Shown here one piece after another: positions 37,059 to 37,757 of a stretch of DNA of 37,757 bases (position 1 is the stretch's first letter; every line of letters starts with the position of its first letter). Position numbers and translations under genes: made by a program. The DNA is from Candidatus Altimarinota bacterium (GTDB lineage: Bacteria; Patescibacteriota; Gracilibacteria; JAHISY01). The stretch is from NCBI GenBank assembly GCA_028690585.1, contig JAQVAZ010000008.1, positions 1-37,757 of the forward strand, written 5' to 3'. The notes below the pieces were generated by a model. The model was not told where the DNA came from. It saw only the letters and a list, made by a program, of their open reading frames with translations, and searched no databases.

Positions 37059-37757
37059 ATGCAAAAAAAGAAACAACAAACTTTCCTCATCACTGGAGGC
37101 ACAGGTTTCTTCGGTTGCCACATGGCAGCAGAATTATTGAAGCGCGGAGAGAAAGTGAAACTCCTCGATCTCGCACCACTCACCGAGCCTGATTTGATTG
37201 GAAGAGTAGAAAATTATCAAGGAGATGTGAGAGATAAAATGATTCTGGAAAGATTGATGGAAGGAGTGGATGTAGTAATTCATGCTGCTGCTGCCTTACC
37301 ACTCGCACCGAAAAAAGAAATCGTAACTACTACTGTCGATGGCACGAAATTAGTTTTGGCAACTGCGAAAAAAGCGAAAGTAAAACGCGTAATCTACATC
37401 TCTTCCACTGCTGTGTATGGAGTGCCTATGAAGCATCCGATTTATGAAACCGATGAAAGAATCGGAGTCGGTGCTTACGGTATCGCGAAGATTGAAGCAG
37501 AGAAAGCGTGTGAGAAAGCAAGGAAAGAAGGATCAGTAGTAACTATCATCAGACCGAAAAGTTTTATCGGCACTGGCAGGCTCGGAGTTTTCCAAATCTT
37601 GTTTGATTGGATTCGCAGAGGTTGTCGAATTCCAGTGATTGGAGATGGTAGCAATCGCTATCAACTCATGGATGTAGAAGATCTCACGCAAGCAATTTGG
37701 CTAGCTGCAACTAAACCAGCAGCCAAAGCAAACGATACTTTCAATGTTGGCGCAAAA
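37059..37757 (+). CDS. NAD-dependent epimerase/dehydratase (partial)
   Basis: 233 codons are present and the gene runs off the window. It is an extended short-chain dehydrogenase: the NAD-binding GGTGFFG is at residues 13-19, HAAAALP marks the cofactor pocket, SSTAVYG precedes the active site, and the catalytic pair is Tyr/Lys in YGIAK. IRPKSFIGTG is a typical downstream block. Members act on nucleotide sugars or on sterol-like and other substrates; the specificity cannot be read here. The ATG is chosen because the Rossmann strand follows directly. Confidence 0.88.
   Translation, partial: MQKKKQQTFLITGGTGFFGCHMAAELLKRGEKVKLLDLAPLTEPDLIGRVENYQGDVRDKMILERLMEGVDVVIHAAAALPLAPKKEIVTTTVDGTKLVLATAKKAKVKRVIYISSTAVYGVPMKHPIYETDERIGVGAYGIAKIEAEKACEKARKEGSVVTIIRPKSFIGTGRLGVFQILFDWIRRGCRIPVIGDGSNRYQLMDVEDLTQAIWLAATKPAAKANDTFNVGAK

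Noticed and set aside
1-37757. UGA recoding (Gracilibacteria-type code)
   Set aside because: TGA ends proS and the 52 aa frame at sensible positions, and no gene needs TGA read-through.
1-37757. CRISPR array
   Set aside because: No regularly spaced direct repeats with unique spacers and no cas genes were seen.

Overview
This 37.8 kb window looks like a chromosomal segment of a small-genome uncultured bacterium, most plausibly a Patescibacteria/CPR lineage such as Peregrinibacteria (inference; no rRNA is present to confirm it). The reasons are a dense gene layout, an alanyl-tRNA synthetase cut short after its editing domain, a prolyl-tRNA synthetase without the usual editing insertion, CPR-style hypothetical proteins, and almost no Shine-Dalgarno sequences. 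TAA, TAG and TGA all act as stops (for example TGA ends proS), so the UGA-glycine code of Gracilibacteria/Absconditabacteria is excluded.

Layout. 1-8.4 kb (+ strand): the end of a hisA-like gene, ruvA, a membrane-anchored FecR-domain protein, purU, an AT-rich accessory membrane protein, glyS, ndk, a polyprenyl-phosphate sugar transferase and a YhhQ-type transporter. 8.4-9.0 kb (-): a RelE/YafQ-like toxin with its antitoxin. 9.1-11.2 kb: fusA. 11.3-15.2 kb (-): dispersed repeats, two AT-rich membrane proteins (one only 52 aa), a lipoprotein cyclophilin, a Cys-rich lipoprotein and a CNNM/CorC-like protein. 15.2-16.9 kb: tRNA-Gly(CCC), upp and tRNA-Arg(CCG), each tRNA followed by a related non-coding cassette. 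16.9-21.3 kb (+): an M24 peptidase, a PurQ-like amidotransferase with an extra domain, an asparaginase-like protein and glmS. 21.3-24.5 kb: an accessory zone with hypothetical genes, repeats, a GIY-YIG gene fragment, a Fic protein and recR. 24.6-33.8 kb (mostly -): glnA, acyP (+), adk, alaS, a two-gene hypothetical operon, pyrG and two small coiled-coil or orphan proteins. 33.9-37.8 kb: proS and a small lipoprotein (+), a polyprenol kinase / RNHCP / PAP2 operon (-), and the start of an NAD-dependent epimerase (+).

Most exciting signal. Both tRNA genes are followed by a ~150 bp ORF-less cassette. Each cassette ends in a second copy of that same tRNA's 3' end (23 bp; exact for Gly, one mismatch for Arg). 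Each also begins with a 43-nt hairpin in which the tRNA CCA is base-paired to a downstream TGG. The two hairpins pair at 19 of 20 positions, share the same T.T mismatch and GAA loop, and differ by compensatory changes. Separately, the 3' end of recR is duplicated around a 440 bp segment carrying one ORF, and the ancestral recR ending is still readable beyond it. A third, diverged copy lies beyond the neighbouring fic gene. Together these suggest small insertions that target gene 3' ends and rebuild them, with no recombinase visible in this window.

Expression. Promoters carry a recurrent -10 of the form (GC)TAAAAT, often with a recognisable -35. In several genes a -10-like box sits only 6-8 nt from the start codon, which predicts leaderless mRNAs.
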